Shown here: positions 18,480 through 29,178 of the stretch, piece after piece
Numbering within the stretch: position 1 is the stretch's first letter
Layout: each line of letters opens with the position of its first letter
Source of the DNA: Deinococcus aquaticus
GTDB taxonomy: Bacteria; Deinococcota; Deinococci; Deinococcales; Deinococcaceae
Length of the DNA stretch: 64,000 nucleotides
NCBI RefSeq assembly: GCF_028622095.1
Contig: NZ_CP115165.1
Coordinates: 496,001 to 560,000 of the forward strand
Direction of reading: 5' to 3'
Notes under the pieces: generated by a model
Seen by the model: only the letters and a program-made list of their open reading frames with translations
What the model was told of the DNA's origin: nothing
The model's database searches: none
Made by a program: the position numbers and the translations under genes

Positions 18480-18486
18480 CGCGGGT

Positions 18487-20463
18487 ATGCCGCTGGATTC
18501 AGGCTCTGTGCTGGTGGGTCGTTACGACCTGCTGGATCTGCTGGGCGAGGGTGGAAGCGCGCGGGTCTTCCGGGCGCACGACACGCTGCTGGGGCGGGAC
18601 GTGGCGGTGAAGGTGCAGCACGCGCACGTGCCGCCCAGTGACCGGGAACGCTTTCTGCGGGAGGTGCGGACGCTGGCACGCCTGACGCACCCGGGCGTGG
18701 TGCCGGTGCTGGACCTGGGAACGGAACCGGAGGGTGAGCGGCCGTTTTTCACGATGCCGCTCATGACGGGCGGGCCGGTGACGGCGCTGGGGCCGCTGGA
18801 GGACGCGCCGGGGCCGCTGGGGCGCTTCCTGACGGCGGCGGCGTTCGTGTCGCGGGCGCTGCATTTCGTGCATGCGCGGGGGATCACGCACCGGGACCTG
18901 ACGCCGGGGAACGTGCTGCTGGACGATTCCGGGCTACCGCGCCTGATGGATTTCGGGCTGGTGGCACTGAGTGAGCACACGCGGCAGCTGACGCGCAGCG
19001 GCGTGACGCTGGGCACCCCGGCGTACATGGCGCCCGAGCAGGCGCGCGGGGTGGGCGTGGGGCCGCTGAGTGACCTGTACGCGCTGGGCGCGGTGCTGTA
19101 CCGCGTGGCGTGCGGCAGTCCGCCGTTCGTGGGGGACAGTGATCAGAGCGTGCTGTACCAGCATGTGTACGAGGCCGCGCCGGACCCGCGTGACCTGAAC
19201 CCGGCCGTGCCGGACGCGGTGGCGCGGGTGCTGCTGTCGCTGCTGGCCAAGCGGCCCGAGCACCGCCCGGAAAGTGGCGAGGCGCTGGCGCACCTGTGGG
19301 CGCTGGCACGGCGGGACGTGTGGACCACGCACGTGCGCGGCCAGTACCGGGGCGGACGCACCCGGACCGGGGAGCACCCGGACGGGCCGGCGCGCGTGGC
19401 GGGCCTGCGGGAGGTCTGGAGCGTGCCACTGCCGGGCGAGGTGACGTGGCCGGCCGCCGTGATGGGCGAGGCGGACCTCGTGGCGGTAGGCACGCGTGGC
19501 GGGCAACTGGTGCTGACGCACACGTCGGGCCGTCCGTTCGCGACGTACGCCGCGCGGGATGAGGTGACGGCCCCGGCGACCTTCCAGGACGGGCACGTGC
19601 TGTTCGGCGCGTGGGACGGCACGCTGCGCCGCGTGGACCTGCACAGCGGCGCGGAAGTCTGGATTCACCGGGCGCGGGCGGAACTGACGGGCGCGCCCAC
19701 GCTGTGGCAGGGGCAGGTGCTGGCCAGCAGCCGCGACGGGCACCTGTACGCGCTGGACGACGCGACGGGCGAGTTGCGCTGGGCGTACCGGACGGGCGGG
19801 CCGGTGGCGGCCAGTCCGCTGGTGTGGGCGGGCGCGGCGCTGATCTGCGACGAGAACGGCTGGCTGCACGCGCTGGACGCCCGCAGCGGCACGCCCATGT
19901 GGAAAGTTGAGATCGGGACGGTGCACGGCACCCCGGCACTCCTGCCGACCCGGCCGGGCGAGGCGACGCTGGTCGTGGCGACCTGGGAGGGCGAGGTGCA
20001 CGCCCTGGCGCTCAGCGCGGCGGGCGGGCGGGTCACGCTACGCAGCGGCGAACCGACCCTCTGGACGTACGACCTGGAAGACGAGGTGTGGGCGTCCCCG
20101 GCCCTGACCGGCGCGGACCGCGAGTCGGGCGTGGCGATCCTGGCCGGGTGGGGGGGCGTGGTGCGGGCGCTGCGCCTGTCGGACGGCGAGGACCTGTGGT
20201 CGCACACCATGGAGGGCCGCGTGACGGCCAGTCCGGTCATCAGCGCCGGGATGGTCTTCCTGGCGTCCGAGGCCGGGGAGTTGCGGGCGCTGGACGTGCG
20301 CAGCGGGGCCGTGCGCTGGTCGCACCGGGAGGCGCAGGGCGTGCAGGCCACGCCACTGGCGGCGGACGGCACGCTGTACGTGGCGTTCATGAACGGCACG
20401 CTGCGCGCCTACCGCAACGCGCCGCTGGGGCCGCCGCCCAGCGCTCCGTCCGGCCTGATCTGA
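18487..20463 (+). CDS. rqkA: RqkA-type Ser/Thr protein kinase with PQQ-like propeller
   Basis: A 658-aa cytosolic eukaryotic-like kinase. Motifs: Gly loop [13 protein letters not shown] (about 19-30), K42 in [14 protein letters not shown] (D137, N142; the usual K of HRDLKPxN is T), MDFGLVAL (D155), YMAPEQA (E184). The kinase domain ends near 275. Residues about 315-645 form repeated beta-propeller blades of PQQ type ([39 protein letters not shown]). This matches D. radiodurans RqkA, a quinoprotein kinase needed for radiation resistance that phosphorylates PprA, RecA and division proteins. No membrane segment. TACACT (18474-18479) seven nt before the ATG indicates a leaderless mRNA. The ortholog assignment is from family knowledge. 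Confidence 0.88.
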   Translation: MPLDSGSVLVGRYDLLDLLGEGGSARVFRAHDTLLGRDVAVKVQHAHVPPSDRERFLREVRTLARLTHPGVVPVLDLGTEPEGERPFFTMPLMTGGPVTALGPLEDAPGPLGRFLTAAAFVSRALHFVHARGITHRDLTPGNVLLDDSGLPRLMDFGLVALSEHTRQLTRSGVTLGTPAYMAPEQARGVGVGPLSDLYALGAVLYRVACGSPPFVGDSDQSVLYQHVYEAAPDPRDLNPAVPDAVARVLLSLLAKRPEHRPESGEALAHLWALARRDVWTTHVRGQYRGGRTRTGEHPDGPARVAGLREVWSVPLPGEVTWPAAVMGEADLVAVGTRGGQLVLTHTSGRPFATYAARDEVTAPATFQDGHVLFGAWDGTLRRVDLHSGAEVWIHRARAELTGAPTLWQGQVLASSRDGHLYALDDATGELRWAYRTGGPVAASPLVWAGAALICDENGWLHALDARSGTPMWKVEIGTVHGTPALLPTRPGEATLVVATWEGEVHALALSAAGGRVTLRSGEPTLWTYDLEDEVWASPALTGADRESGVAILAGWGGVVRALRLSDGEDLWSHTMEGRVTASPVISAGMVFLASEAGELRALDVRSGAVRWSHREAQGVQATPLAADGTLYVAFMNGTLRAYRNAPLGPPPSAPSGLI

Positions 20464-20484
20464 CGCAGAGGCTGTCCGGCACAT

Positions 20485-20542
20485 CTCTGCGAGTCCGCTC
20501 GGGTTGAAAGCTTCTGCAAACCTTTCAACCGGAGTCCGTATC
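20485..20542 (+). repeat. Half-copy of the palindromic repeat (R5)
   Basis: Contains GAGTCCGCTCGGGTTGAAAG, CTTCTGCAAACC and TTTCAACCGGAGTCCGTAT, the terminal hairpin half of the full elements at 5481-5635 and 48141-48262. It lies just after rqkA and ends upstream of the tatA promoter region. Confidence 0.75.
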
Positions 20543-20576
20543 ACACGGGGATGACATTTGCTTTAACACAGCGGCC

Positions 20577-20582
20577 TACACT
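20577..20582 (+). promoter_or_regulatory. -10 box of tatA promoter
   Basis: TACACT about 60 nt before the tatA ATG, with an AT-richer stretch (ATGACATTTGCTTTAACA) just upstream that holds -35-like sequence at non-ideal spacing. Unlike many neighbours, tatA has a leader and a Shine-Dalgarno. Confidence 0.5.
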
Positions 20583-20644
20583 GAACGCAAGACAAGGGAG
20601 TGGACGGCCCCGCCGGGCCGCTCCGGCCCACCCTGGAGGAAGTC

Positions 20645-21037
20645 ATGCCCAATCTTGGTCCCGGTGAACTGATCGTTATTCTGCTGGTCGCGCTGGTCGT
20701 GTTCGGCCCGCGCAAACTGCCCGAACTGGGCAAGAGTCTGGGCGCCGGCTTGCGCGAGTTCCGCAAAAGCACCCAGAGTCTCAAAGATGGCCTGGACGGC
20801 ACCCTGAACGACGGGCCTCCTGGCGCGGCTCCGGTGCAGACCATTCACGCGCCGCAGGCCGTGGCCGTTCCGGCGGCCCAGGCGGCCGCGCCCGCCAGCG
20901 ACGTGCAGCCCGCGCCGACGCCAGTTGCACAGACGCCAGCCGCGCCGTCCGCCACCGTGCAGGCCAGTAACGTGGTGCCGCAGCCGGTCGCTCCGGCGCC
21001 GGCCGTGTCGGTCGTCAAGGAGAACACGCCCGGCTGA
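20645..21037 (+). CDS. tatA: Twin-arginine translocase subunit TatA
   Basis: A 130-aa protein: short N terminus MPNLGPGE, one membrane helix LIVILLVALVVFGPRKLPELGKS (about 9-30, with the FGPRKLPELG hinge typical of TatA), an amphipathic helix GAGLREFRKSTQSLKDGLDG, then an unusually long Pro/Ala/Gln-rich disordered tail of about 70 residues. TatA oligomers form the pore for folded proteins. No tatB or tatC lies nearby. GGAGGA stands a few nt before the ATG. The gene lies between rqkA and a ComM-like gene and is separately promoted. Confidence 0.92.
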   Translation: MPNLGPGELIVILLVALVVFGPRKLPELGKSLGAGLREFRKSTQSLKDGLDGTLNDGPPGAAPVQTIHAPQAVAVPAAQAAAPASDVQPAPTPVAQTPAAPSATVQASNVVPQPVAPAPAVSVVKENTPG

Positions 21038-21090
21038 GCCGCCAGGGTCACCGCGTCCCCACCGGGCATGCCGCGCATGGTCGTGGGGAC

Positions 21091-21150
21091 GCTTGCTGTC
21101 AGGAGGCTCGCTGTCAGGGGCTCGGTTGTCAGGGGTTGGGTGCTGACAGC
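21091..21150 (+). repeat. Short direct repeats of GCTGTCAG upstream of comM-like gene
   Basis: Three consecutive 15-nt units (21091-21105, 21106-21120, 21121-21135), each containing [GC]TGTCAGG or TTGTCAGG, are followed by one inverted copy (CTGACAGC, 21143-21150). This could be a regulatory site cluster or simple slippage. Confidence 0.6.
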
Positions 21151-21241
21151 CGTGCGGCGGTGCGGCATCTGCAACGGTTCTGTCAGGCGGGTTTGCTACG
21201 CTGGCCAGCGTGAACTTTTGCACAGTCCGTGGGGGCCGCTG

Positions 21242-22747
<1,506 letters not shown>

Positions 22748-22764
22748 CGCGACCCGCATGGAGC

Positions 22765-22814
22765 ACAGAAGTGAGCGGCACCGGAGATTCACCCCAGGTG
22801 CCGCCCACTTCTGT
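22765..22814. terminator. Bidirectional terminator hairpin
   Basis: Arms 22765-22782 (ACAGAAGTGAGCGGCACC) and 22797-22814 (GGTGCCGCCCACTTCTGT) pair over 18 bp with one mismatch and a 14-nt loop, between the convergent comM-like and 84-aa genes. Confidence 0.8.
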
Positions 22815-22823
22815 CCTGCCGGC

Positions 22824-23078
22824 TTATTCTTCGCTGCTGTCGCGGTTGACGGTGCCCGTGCCGTCGTCGGGGCCGCTGCCTTTCTCGATCAGGTCGGCGG
22901 GGGCCACGGCGGCGATCATGCCGGTGGTGTTGGCGTTCGCCACGGCCGGAATGACGGCCGTCTCGTCGCGGCGCAGGCTTTCGCCCTCGCGGGAGTCGTT
23001 GATGAGGTTGCCGCTCTCGCGTTCGATGTCCTCGACGCTGCGGCCCAGGGGGGTGGTGTCGTGCAGTTTGTCGGTCAT
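22824..23078 (-). CDS. Small hydrophilic hypothetical protein, 84 aa
   Basis: Acidic, Ser/Asp/Glu-rich protein beginning MTDKLHDTTPLGRSVEDIERE and ending TVNRDSSEE, with one short hydrophobic patch (VANANTTGMIAAVAPADLIEKG) too weak for a membrane helix. It is probably disordered, and no family is recognised. The start is supported by CAGACT (consistent with a -10) six nt before the ATG at 23078. It ends at a hairpin shared with the comM-like gene. Confidence 0.7.
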   Translation of the reverse strand: MTDKLHDTTPLGRSVEDIERESGNLINDSREGESLRRDETAVIPAVANANTTGMIAAVAPADLIEKGSGPDDGTGTVNRDSSEE

Positions 23079-23260
23079 GCGTTCAGTCTGCGCCGGTCAC
23101 CTTCAGGCGCGGTGAGAGGCTTCCCGGGGCGGCCTTCATGCGCCGCGCGGGGCGAGGTGCCGCTGGGCGCGGTTCGGTATGCTGGCGGGCAGGGAGTCTG
23201 GCTGGCTGTGGCCGCAGCGTCCCGCACCGGCCTTCCGGACCGGTTTTACAAGGAGTGACC

Positions 23261-24268
23261 ATGACACAGCGCCAGAGTGAACGAGCCGTGCAGACCCTGC
23301 AGGGCATTGGAATGACCGCCGCCCCCCTCACGTCCCTGGAGCGCGACGAGGCGCTGTTCGTCCTGACGGCCGACACCCTGCTGTTTCAGGACGCCGACGG
23401 CACGCGCCGCGTGACCCTGCGGGACCTGACCCGCATTCACAGCGATCAGGAGGGCACGCTGCGGGTCGAGACTCCGGCAGGCACGGCCCTGACGGCCAGT
23501 CTGCTGGGCTTCGATCCGGCGGAGGTGCAGGCGTTCTTCGGGCAGGTGCGGGACGCCACGGCCCGCGCCAAGGAGCAGCCGGTCACGCCGCTGCCGTCAG
23601 CGGACGGTCCGAAGACCTTCAGCCCGGCCGCCGCACCTGCCCCGGCCTCCACTCCGGCCCCGACTCCGGCACCGATTCCTGTGCCCACTCCGGCGCCCGT
23701 ACCTACGCCGGCACCCACGCCCGCACCCACCCCGGTTCCGGTTCCCGCGCCTGCCCCGGCACCCGCTCCAGCTCCGGCCGAGCCGGTCGTGATCTCCTCC
23801 TCGACCTTCTCCCCCACCCGCGCCCAGCCGGAGAGCCGCCCGCAGCCGGACCCCCGCCCGGTGCCGGATCTCAGTAAACCCCGCCCTTCAGCGCCCGCGC
23901 CCGTGGCGGCCGAGCGGCAGCCGAACCCGGTGCCCGCTCCTGCCGCCGCTCCGGTGCCGGTGCGGGCCGAGGTGGCGGGTGTCCCCCTGCGCGGCGCGGC
24001 GTCGGCCGTGGCGGTGCTGGCGCAGCAGGCCGATGCGGTCGACGGCCTGACGGGTCGCCTGCGGGTGCTGGGCGCGGTGCTGTTCGTGGCGTCGGTGGCG
24101 CTGGCGTTCTTCCAGTTCTCGGGCGGAGAGCCGCTGGCGGCGCTGTGGACGCTGCTGGCCGGCGGGGTGGGCACCATTGCCCTCATAGCGCTGGCGGATA
24201 TCGCGCGGCTGCTGGTGTCGCTGGCGCGCGCGTCGAGCGCCTCGAGCGGGGTGATGGATGTCGAGTGA
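23261..24268 (+). CDS. PH-like domain / Pro-Ala linker / two-TM membrane protein
   Basis: A 335-aa protein in three parts: N-terminal about 105 residues resembling a PH-like barrel ([35 protein letters not shown]); a 130-residue linker of Pro-Ala/Pro-Thr dipeptides (alternating APTPAP, PVPAPA); and two C-terminal membrane helices ([18 protein letters not shown] and [19 protein letters not shown]). The AAGGAGTG Shine-Dalgarno before ATG 23261 fixes the start. The last 11 nt overlap the start of lysK, implying cotranscription and coupling. Function is unknown. The linker may span cytoplasm between membrane and nucleoid or cytosolic partner. Confidence 0.75.
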   Translation: MTQRQSERAVQTLQGIGMTAAPLTSLERDEALFVLTADTLLFQDADGTRRVTLRDLTRIHSDQEGTLRVETPAGTALTASLLGFDPAEVQAFFGQVRDATARAKEQPVTPLPSADGPKTFSPAAAPAPASTPAPTPAPIPVPTPAPVPTPAPTPAPTPVPVPAPAPAPAPAPAEPVVISSSTFSPTRAQPESRPQPDPRPVPDLSKPRPSAPAPVAAERQPNPVPAPAAAPVPVRAEVAGVPLRGAASAVAVLAQQADAVDGLTGRLRVLGAVLFVASVALAFFQFSGGEPLAALWTLLAGGVGTIALIALADIARLLVSLARASSASSGVMDVE

Positions 24269-25379
24269 GGACACCGGCGCGGCGCAGGACGCGCGTGACC
24301 TGCTGATCCGCACCGTGCAGATCGCGTCGCTGTCCGGGCAGGAGGGGCCGGTGGCGGACTTCCTGAGCGGTTGGATGGCCGCGCGGGGCTTCACAGCGCG
24401 GGTGGATGAGGCCGGGAACGCCGTGGGCGAGCGTGGCAGCGGTCCGCTGACCGTGGCGCTGCTGGGGCACATGGACACCGTGCCGGGCGAGATTCCGGTG
24501 CGGGTGGACGAGGCGGGCGTGCTGCACGGACGCGGCAGTGTGGACGCCAAAGGACCGCTGTGCGCGTTCATGGCGGCCGTGGCGACCCTGCCGCCCGGGG
24601 CGCTGGCGGCGGCGCGCTTCGTGGTGATCGGCGCGACCGAGGAGGAAGCGCCGAGCAGCCGGGGCGCTCGGCACATCCGGGAGGTCCTGCAGCCCGACGT
24701 GGTCCTGATCGGCGAGCCGAGCGGCTGGGAGGGCCTGACGCTGGGCTACAAGGGCCGGCTGGTCGTGAAGGCCGGGGCGCAGCGCGAGAACTTCCACACG
24801 GCCGGCGAGGGCAGCAGCGCCGGGGACGACCTGACCGAGGCGTGGTTCCGCGTGCGCGCCTGGGCGGCCACGGCGGGCGAGGCGGGCGGCGTGTTCGGCG
24901 GGGTGCAGGCAACCGTGCAGGACATCACGGCCGGCACGGACGGCCTGACGCAGCAGGCGCGCGGCACCTTCGGGTTGCGCCTGCCGCCCGCCGTGAGCCC
25001 TGAGGAGGCCGAGGCGACCATCCGCGAGTTGCTGGCCGACCTGGACAGCGTGACCCTGACCTTCACCGGCCATGAGAGCGCCGTGCGGCATGCCAGGGAC
25101 AACGCGCTGACGCGGGCCATGCGGGTCGCGATCCGCGCGCAGGGTGGATTGCCCGTGTTCAAGGTCAAGACCGGCACGAGTGACATGAACGTGGTGGCCG
25201 CGCACTGGCCGGTGCCCACGCTGGCCTACGGGCCGGGCGACAGCGCGCTGGATCACACGCCCGAGGAACGCCTGGATCTCGCGGAGTACGACCGCGCCGT
25301 GGCCGTGCTGCGTGAGGCCCTGACGCGACTGGCGACCGGCTGGACGGCCAGCGTGGGCACGGACGTCCGGCCGGACTGA
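24258..25379 (+). CDS. lysK: [LysW]-lysine/ornithine hydrolase LysK
   Basis: A 373-aa M20-type metallohydrolase with H and D ligands in [22 protein letters not shown], the catalytic Glu pair in [31 protein letters not shown], and a C-terminal [10 protein letters not shown]...DHTPEERL. These motifs match LysK, which releases lysine (or ornithine) from the carrier protein LysW in the alpha-aminoadipate route of Thermus and Deinococcus. Other lys genes are not in the window. It overlaps the preceding membrane-protein gene by 11 nt and is followed by a T-tract terminator. ArgE/DapE-type deacylase is the alternative. Confidence 0.82.
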   Translation: MSSEDTGAAQDARDLLIRTVQIASLSGQEGPVADFLSGWMAARGFTARVDEAGNAVGERGSGPLTVALLGHMDTVPGEIPVRVDEAGVLHGRGSVDAKGPLCAFMAAVATLPPGALAAARFVVIGATEEEAPSSRGARHIREVLQPDVVLIGEPSGWEGLTLGYKGRLVVKAGAQRENFHTAGEGSSAGDDLTEAWFRVRAWAATAGEAGGVFGGVQATVQDITAGTDGLTQQARGTFGLRLPPAVSPEEAEATIRELLADLDSVTLTFTGHESAVRHARDNALTRAMRVAIRAQGGLPVFKVKTGTSDMNVVAAHWPVPTLAYGPGDSALDHTPEERLDLAEYDRAVAVLREALTRLATGWTASVGTDVRPD

Positions 25380-25392
25380 CGGACCGGTCAAG

Positions 25393-25413
25393 CCGGAATG
25401 TCTTCCGGTTTTT
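25393..25413 (+). terminator. Intrinsic terminator after lysK
   Basis: CCGGAA (25393-25398) pairs with TTCCGG (25403-25408) across a TGTC loop and is followed by five T's (25409-25413), a compact rho-independent terminator. Confidence 0.75.
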
Positions 25414-25457
25414 CTCACGTCAACGGCGGCGCGGCACGTCACGCTGCCCGGTGACCC

Positions 25458-27203
25458 ATGGACCCCATCCTGATCCTGCTGATTCTGTTCGTTGCCGCGC
25501 TGGTGCTGTTCGCCACCGAGTGGCTCCCGGTGGACGTGACCGCGCTGGGCCTGCTCTCGGCGCTGCTGCTGCTGGGCCTGCTCAAGCCCAGGGAGGCCTT
25601 CGCGGGTTTCGGGAGCGACACGGTCCTGACCCTGGCCTCACTGTTCATCCTGACGCGGGTGCTGCTGCGCGCCGGGGTGATCGAGTGGATCGGCGTGACC
25701 CTGGCCCGCCGTTCCAGGAACGCCACGGCCACGCTGCGCGCCCTGCTGGGCACCGTGGCGGGCGTCAGCGCCTTTACCAGCAACACCGCCACGACCGCCG
25801 TGTTCCTGCCGGTCGTGGCGGGCATGTCCCGCCGCGCCGGGATTCCCGCCAGCCGCGCGCTGATGCCCCTGGCGTTCGCCAGCATCCTGGGCGGCACGGT
25901 CACCGTGATCGGCACGAGTACCAACCTGGTGGTGTCGGGCGCGCTGCCCGGCGCGGGCCAGAAACCACTGGGTTTCTTCGAGCTGGCCTGGGTGGGGTTG
26001 CCGGTCGCGGTGGTTGGCCTGGCGTACCTGTTCTTCATCGCGCCGCGCCTGCTGCCCGCCCGTGACGCTCAACTGGAAGAGTCGTTGCGGGCGTACCTCG
26101 CGGACCTGACGGTCGTGGCGGGCAGTCCGCTGGCCGGGCAGACCCTGCGGGAAACCGGACTGGGCCGCGATCACGGCCTGACCGTGGTGGCCGTGCGGCG
26201 CGGCGAACAGGCCACGCAGTACGGCCCGGGACCGGACTTCCGGGTGCAGGAGGGCGACACCCTGACCGTCGAGGGGCCCACCGAGCGCATCCTGGCCGGC
26301 AAGAGCACGCTGGGCGTGATCAGCAAGAGCGAGCAGAAACTCGGGCAGGACGAGGGCGGCGCGGTGCGGCTGGTCGAGGCGGTCGTCATGCCCGGCTCGC
26401 CACTGCTGGGCCGCACCCTGAAAGAAGCGCGGTTCCGCGAGCGGTACGGGGCGTCCGTGCTGGCCCTGCACCGCCGCGCGCGGAACGTCGAGCGGCTGGG
26501 CCGCCTGCGCATTCAGGTGGGCGACGTGCTGATGGTGCAGGGCGGCGCGGACCGCATCGATTCGCTGGGCGAGCATCTGGTCGTCCTGGGCGACCTGACC
26601 GAGCGGCAGCGGGACCTGCGCCGCGCGCCCCTGGCCCTGCTGCTGTTCGGCGGGGCCGTGATCCTGGGCGGGCTGGGCGTCGTGCCGCTGGCCGTGGCGG
26701 TGGTCGTGGCGGTCGCCCTGAGCCTGATGTTCCGCCTGATCACGCCCGAGGAAGCGTACGGGTCGGTGGAGTGGCCGGTGATCATTCTGGTGGCGTGCAT
26801 GCTGGCCTTCGGCACGGCCTTCGAGGACAGCGGCGCGGCCCGAGCGCTGACCGGCGCGCTGGCCGGCGTGCTGGAACCGCTGGGACCGTACGGACTGCTG
26901 GGCGCGCTGTTCCTGGTGACGGTGCTGCTGACGCAGCCCATGAGTAATCAGGCGGCGGCGCTGGTCATGCTGCCGCTGGCCATCGGGACGGCCAAGGCGC
27001 TGGGGTACGACCCGCGGCCCTTCATCATCGGGATCACGGTGGCGGCCAGTAACTCGTTCATCACGCCGCTGGAACCGTCGTGCATGCTGGTGTACGGGCC
27101 GGGGCGGTACACCTTCATGGATTTCGTGCGGGTCGGGTCAGGCCTGACGGTCGTGACCTTCGTGGTGGCCCTGCTGATTATTCCGCGCGTCTGGCCGTTC
27201 TGA
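25458..27203 (+). CDS. SLC13/DASS-type permease with two TrkA-C (RCK_C) domains
   Basis: A 581-aa protein. An N-terminal half-transporter of about five helices (ILILLILFVAALVLFATEWLPVDVTALGL, SNTATTAVFLPVV, GTSTNLVVSGAL with the SNT and TNLV motifs of the family) is followed at about 195-365 by two RCK_C domains (TVVAGSPLAGQTLRETGLG and AVVMPGSPLLGRTLKEARF). A second helical half follows, with the matching motif TQPMSNQAAALVMLPLA and ITVAASNSFITPLEPSCML. Such Na+-coupled carriers move sulfate, phosphate or dicarboxylates. The TrkA-C pair suggests ligand gating. The substrate is undetermined. Confidence 0.85.
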   Translation: MDPILILLILFVAALVLFATEWLPVDVTALGLLSALLLLGLLKPREAFAGFGSDTVLTLASLFILTRVLLRAGVIEWIGVTLARRSRNATATLRALLGTVAGVSAFTSNTATTAVFLPVVAGMSRRAGIPASRALMPLAFASILGGTVTVIGTSTNLVVSGALPGAGQKPLGFFELAWVGLPVAVVGLAYLFFIAPRLLPARDAQLEESLRAYLADLTVVAGSPLAGQTLRETGLGRDHGLTVVAVRRGEQATQYGPGPDFRVQEGDTLTVEGPTERILAGKSTLGVISKSEQKLGQDEGGAVRLVEAVVMPGSPLLGRTLKEARFRERYGASVLALHRRARNVERLGRLRIQVGDVLMVQGGADRIDSLGEHLVVLGDLTERQRDLRRAPLALLLFGGAVILGGLGVVPLAVAVVVAVALSLMFRLITPEEAYGSVEWPVIILVACMLAFGTAFEDSGAARALTGALAGVLEPLGPYGLLGALFLVTVLLTQPMSNQAAALVMLPLAIGTAKALGYDPRPFIIGITVAASNSFITPLEPSCMLVYGPGRYTFMDFVRVGSGLTVVTFVVALLIIPRVWPF

Positions 27204-27343
27204 CGGCGCCGCGCTGACACTCCCGCGCACTAGGCGGAGGCGGAGAGGTTGACCCCGTCCGCCCCCGTGCTGTGCGTGCGCCTCTGTACGGCACCGGCCC
27301 ACGCTGCCCCGGTTGAACCTGACGCCGGGGTCTCTGCTGCGGT

Positions 27344-27505
27344 TCAGATGAACAGCGGCGCGTCGGGGTCGTCGGGCAGGGGGCGGCCCTTGCGGGCCAT
27401 CAGCGCGGCCGTGGTGCCGATCCCGATGATCGCGCCCAGGGCTACCACGATCAGTGCCCAGGTCATCAGGACGTGCGATTGGTCAGGATTGCGGTCTGAA
27501 ACCAT
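27344..27505 (-). CDS. Small single-pass membrane protein, 53 aa
   Basis: Short ORF starting MVSDRNPDQSHVLMTWALIV with one clear membrane helix (LMTWALIVVALGAIIGIGTTAALM), a basic stop-transfer RKGR, and an acidic tail DDPDAPLFI. The start is strongly supported: TATGCT (27512-27517) ends six nt before the ATG, the leaderless pattern of the window, and the frame ends in a natural stop after a balanced small-protein composition. No family is known to me. It lies between the SLC13 gene (convergent) and an MFS gene. Confidence 0.72.
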   Translation of the reverse strand: MVSDRNPDQSHVLMTWALIVVALGAIIGIGTTAALMARKGRPLPDDPDAPLFI

Positions 27506-27576
27506 GCACGCAGCATATCAGCCCCGCGCGGCACGCGGTCCGGCCGGGTCCGGGGGGCCTGAACGCCGGGCCGCCT

Positions 27577-28917
27577 CTATCCCCGGTCGGTGGCTGCCGG
27601 TGGGGTGCGCGGTTCGCTGGTCGGGGTGGTGGGGGTGGTGGGGGCGGGCGTGCGGGGCAGGCGGCTCCAGAGCGCGGCGATGGCCACGGCGCCCAGCGCG
27701 GCCAGGGTGATCAGGCCCAGGCGCGGCCCGAGCGGGCCGGTGCGGCTGATCAGGCTGCTGGCGATCAGGGCGCCGGGGGGGCCCATGCCGACCAGCACGA
27801 AGGAGTACAGGCTCATCACGCGGCCGCGCAGGGCGTCGGGGATGGTGAGTTGCACGCTGCTGTTCGCGCTGACCAGCAGGGTCAGCATCCCGAACCCGCA
27901 GGCGGCCAGGACCGGGAACGCCAGGGCCGGGCCGGGCGTGAAGGCCAGGGCCACGGCGCTGAGGGTCAGGATGACCGCCCCGATCCGCAGGTTCCGCAGC
28001 GGGTTGGGGCGGCTGGCCTGCCACAGCGCGCCGGCCATCGCGCCGATGCCGAACGCGGCGGACAGCGCGCCGAAGGTGGCCTCGCGCGCGTCAAACACCA
28101 CGCGGGCGTAGTAGGGGATGATCACGTTGAAGTTGATGGTGGTCAGGCTGAGCGCGCCGACCAGCAGCATGACGTTGCGCACGGCGGGCGTGCCGCGCAC
28201 GTAGCGCAGGCCCTCGCGGACGTCCTCGGCCATGCTGCCGCGCGGGCCAGCGTCGCGGGCCGGGAAGGGCAGCGTGGCGATCACGTACAGCACCACGAAG
28301 AACGACGCGACGTTCAGGTAGAACGGCAGGGCCAGCCGCGAGATGTCCCCGGCGTTCCCGCCGGCCAGCAGGGTCACGCCCAGCGCGGCGATCACGCCGA
28401 ACAGCGCCTGCCCGACCGTGCGGCTCACGTTGAACGACAGGCTGTTCAGGGCCACGGCGTTCGGCACGTCACTTCTGGGCACGAAGTCCACGACCATGCT
28501 CTGCCGGGCAGGCATGTCGAAGGCGTTCGCGCAGCCCGACAGGAACGCGATGACCATCACCAGCGGCAGCGTGACCACGCCCAGGTGGGTGGTGACGGCC
28601 AGCGCGGTGGCGGTCAGGAGCAACGTGACCTGGGTGAGCAGCAGCACCCGGCGGCGCGGCACGCGGTCGATCACGGCCCCGGCGAACAGCGAGAGCAGCA
28701 GGCTGGGCATGAACTGCGCGGCCGTCACCCAGCCCAGGGCGCTGCTGCTGCCGCCCGAGAGTTCCAGCACGAGGTACTGCTGCGCGGTGGCCTGCATCCA
28801 CGAGCCGGTCAGGGACAGCAGCTGCGAGAACCAGTAACGGCGGTAGTTGGGGTGGCGCAGGGCGCTGAAGGTCCGGGCGCGCCACGCCTGGGCGCGGGTG
28901 ATCACACGGGTCACCAT
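27577..28917 (-). CDS. MFS transporter (EntS/MDR-like)
   Basis: About 446 aa from ATG 28917 with a typical DHA3-type start: TFSALRHPNYRRYWFSQLLSLTGSWMQATAQQYLVLEL. Motif A-like AGAVIDRVPRRRVLLL lies after helix 2, MPARQSMVVDFVPRSDVPNAVALNS between helices 4 and 5, and PDALRGRVMSLYSFVLVGMGPPGALIAS in the second half. Members export siderophores, macrolides or other drugs. The C terminus is a Pro/Thr-rich tail. The first 16 codons of the longer frame are dropped for lack of support. Substrate unknown. Confidence 0.85.
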   Translation of the reverse strand: MVTRVITRAQAWRARTFSALRHPNYRRYWFSQLLSLTGSWMQATAQQYLVLELSGGSSSALGWVTAAQFMPSLLLSLFAGAVIDRVPRRRVLLLTQVTLLLTATALAVTTHLGVVTLPLVMVIAFLSGCANAFDMPARQSMVVDFVPRSDVPNAVALNSLSFNVSRTVGQALFGVIAALGVTLLAGGNAGDISRLALPFYLNVASFFVVLYVIATLPFPARDAGPRGSMAEDVREGLRYVRGTPAVRNVMLLVGALSLTTINFNVIIPYYARVVFDAREATFGALSAAFGIGAMAGALWQASRPNPLRNLRIGAVILTLSAVALAFTPGPALAFPVLAACGFGMLTLLVSANSSVQLTIPDALRGRVMSLYSFVLVGMGPPGALIASSLISRTGPLGPRLGLITLAALGAVAIAALWSRLPRTPAPTTPTTPTSEPRTPPAATDRG

Positions 28918-29178
28918 ACGCCCGCTGCCGCGCGCCGCACGGCCGGCGTGCCCTCCGGCGGCCACCCCAGCGGGACACGGGCCGGGCCAGGTTGAGGCGA
29001 AGGTGGGGGCGCGGGGGCATTGGCAGGGGCCGGGGCGGCGTGTTACGGTGCGCTGATCAAGTTCGCTTCATGCTCACTTCACGGTTCACGCCTCAAGGTT
29101 GACGGTGGTTCCGCCCGGCCGTTTCAGGCCACCCGCCTCCCTCGCCCCTGTCCTTCCGGCCCCTGCGAGTCCTGACCC

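Noticed and set aside
18420..18486. RDRM-type radiation-response palindrome before rqkA
   Set aside because: No 17-bp TTATG...CATAA-like palindrome is present in this region.
27454..28995. 513-aa plus-strand frame opposite the MFS gene
   Set aside because: Low-complexity Gly/Gln/His/Arg composition typical of the complement of high-GC coding DNA; the MFS protein on the minus strand is unmistakable.
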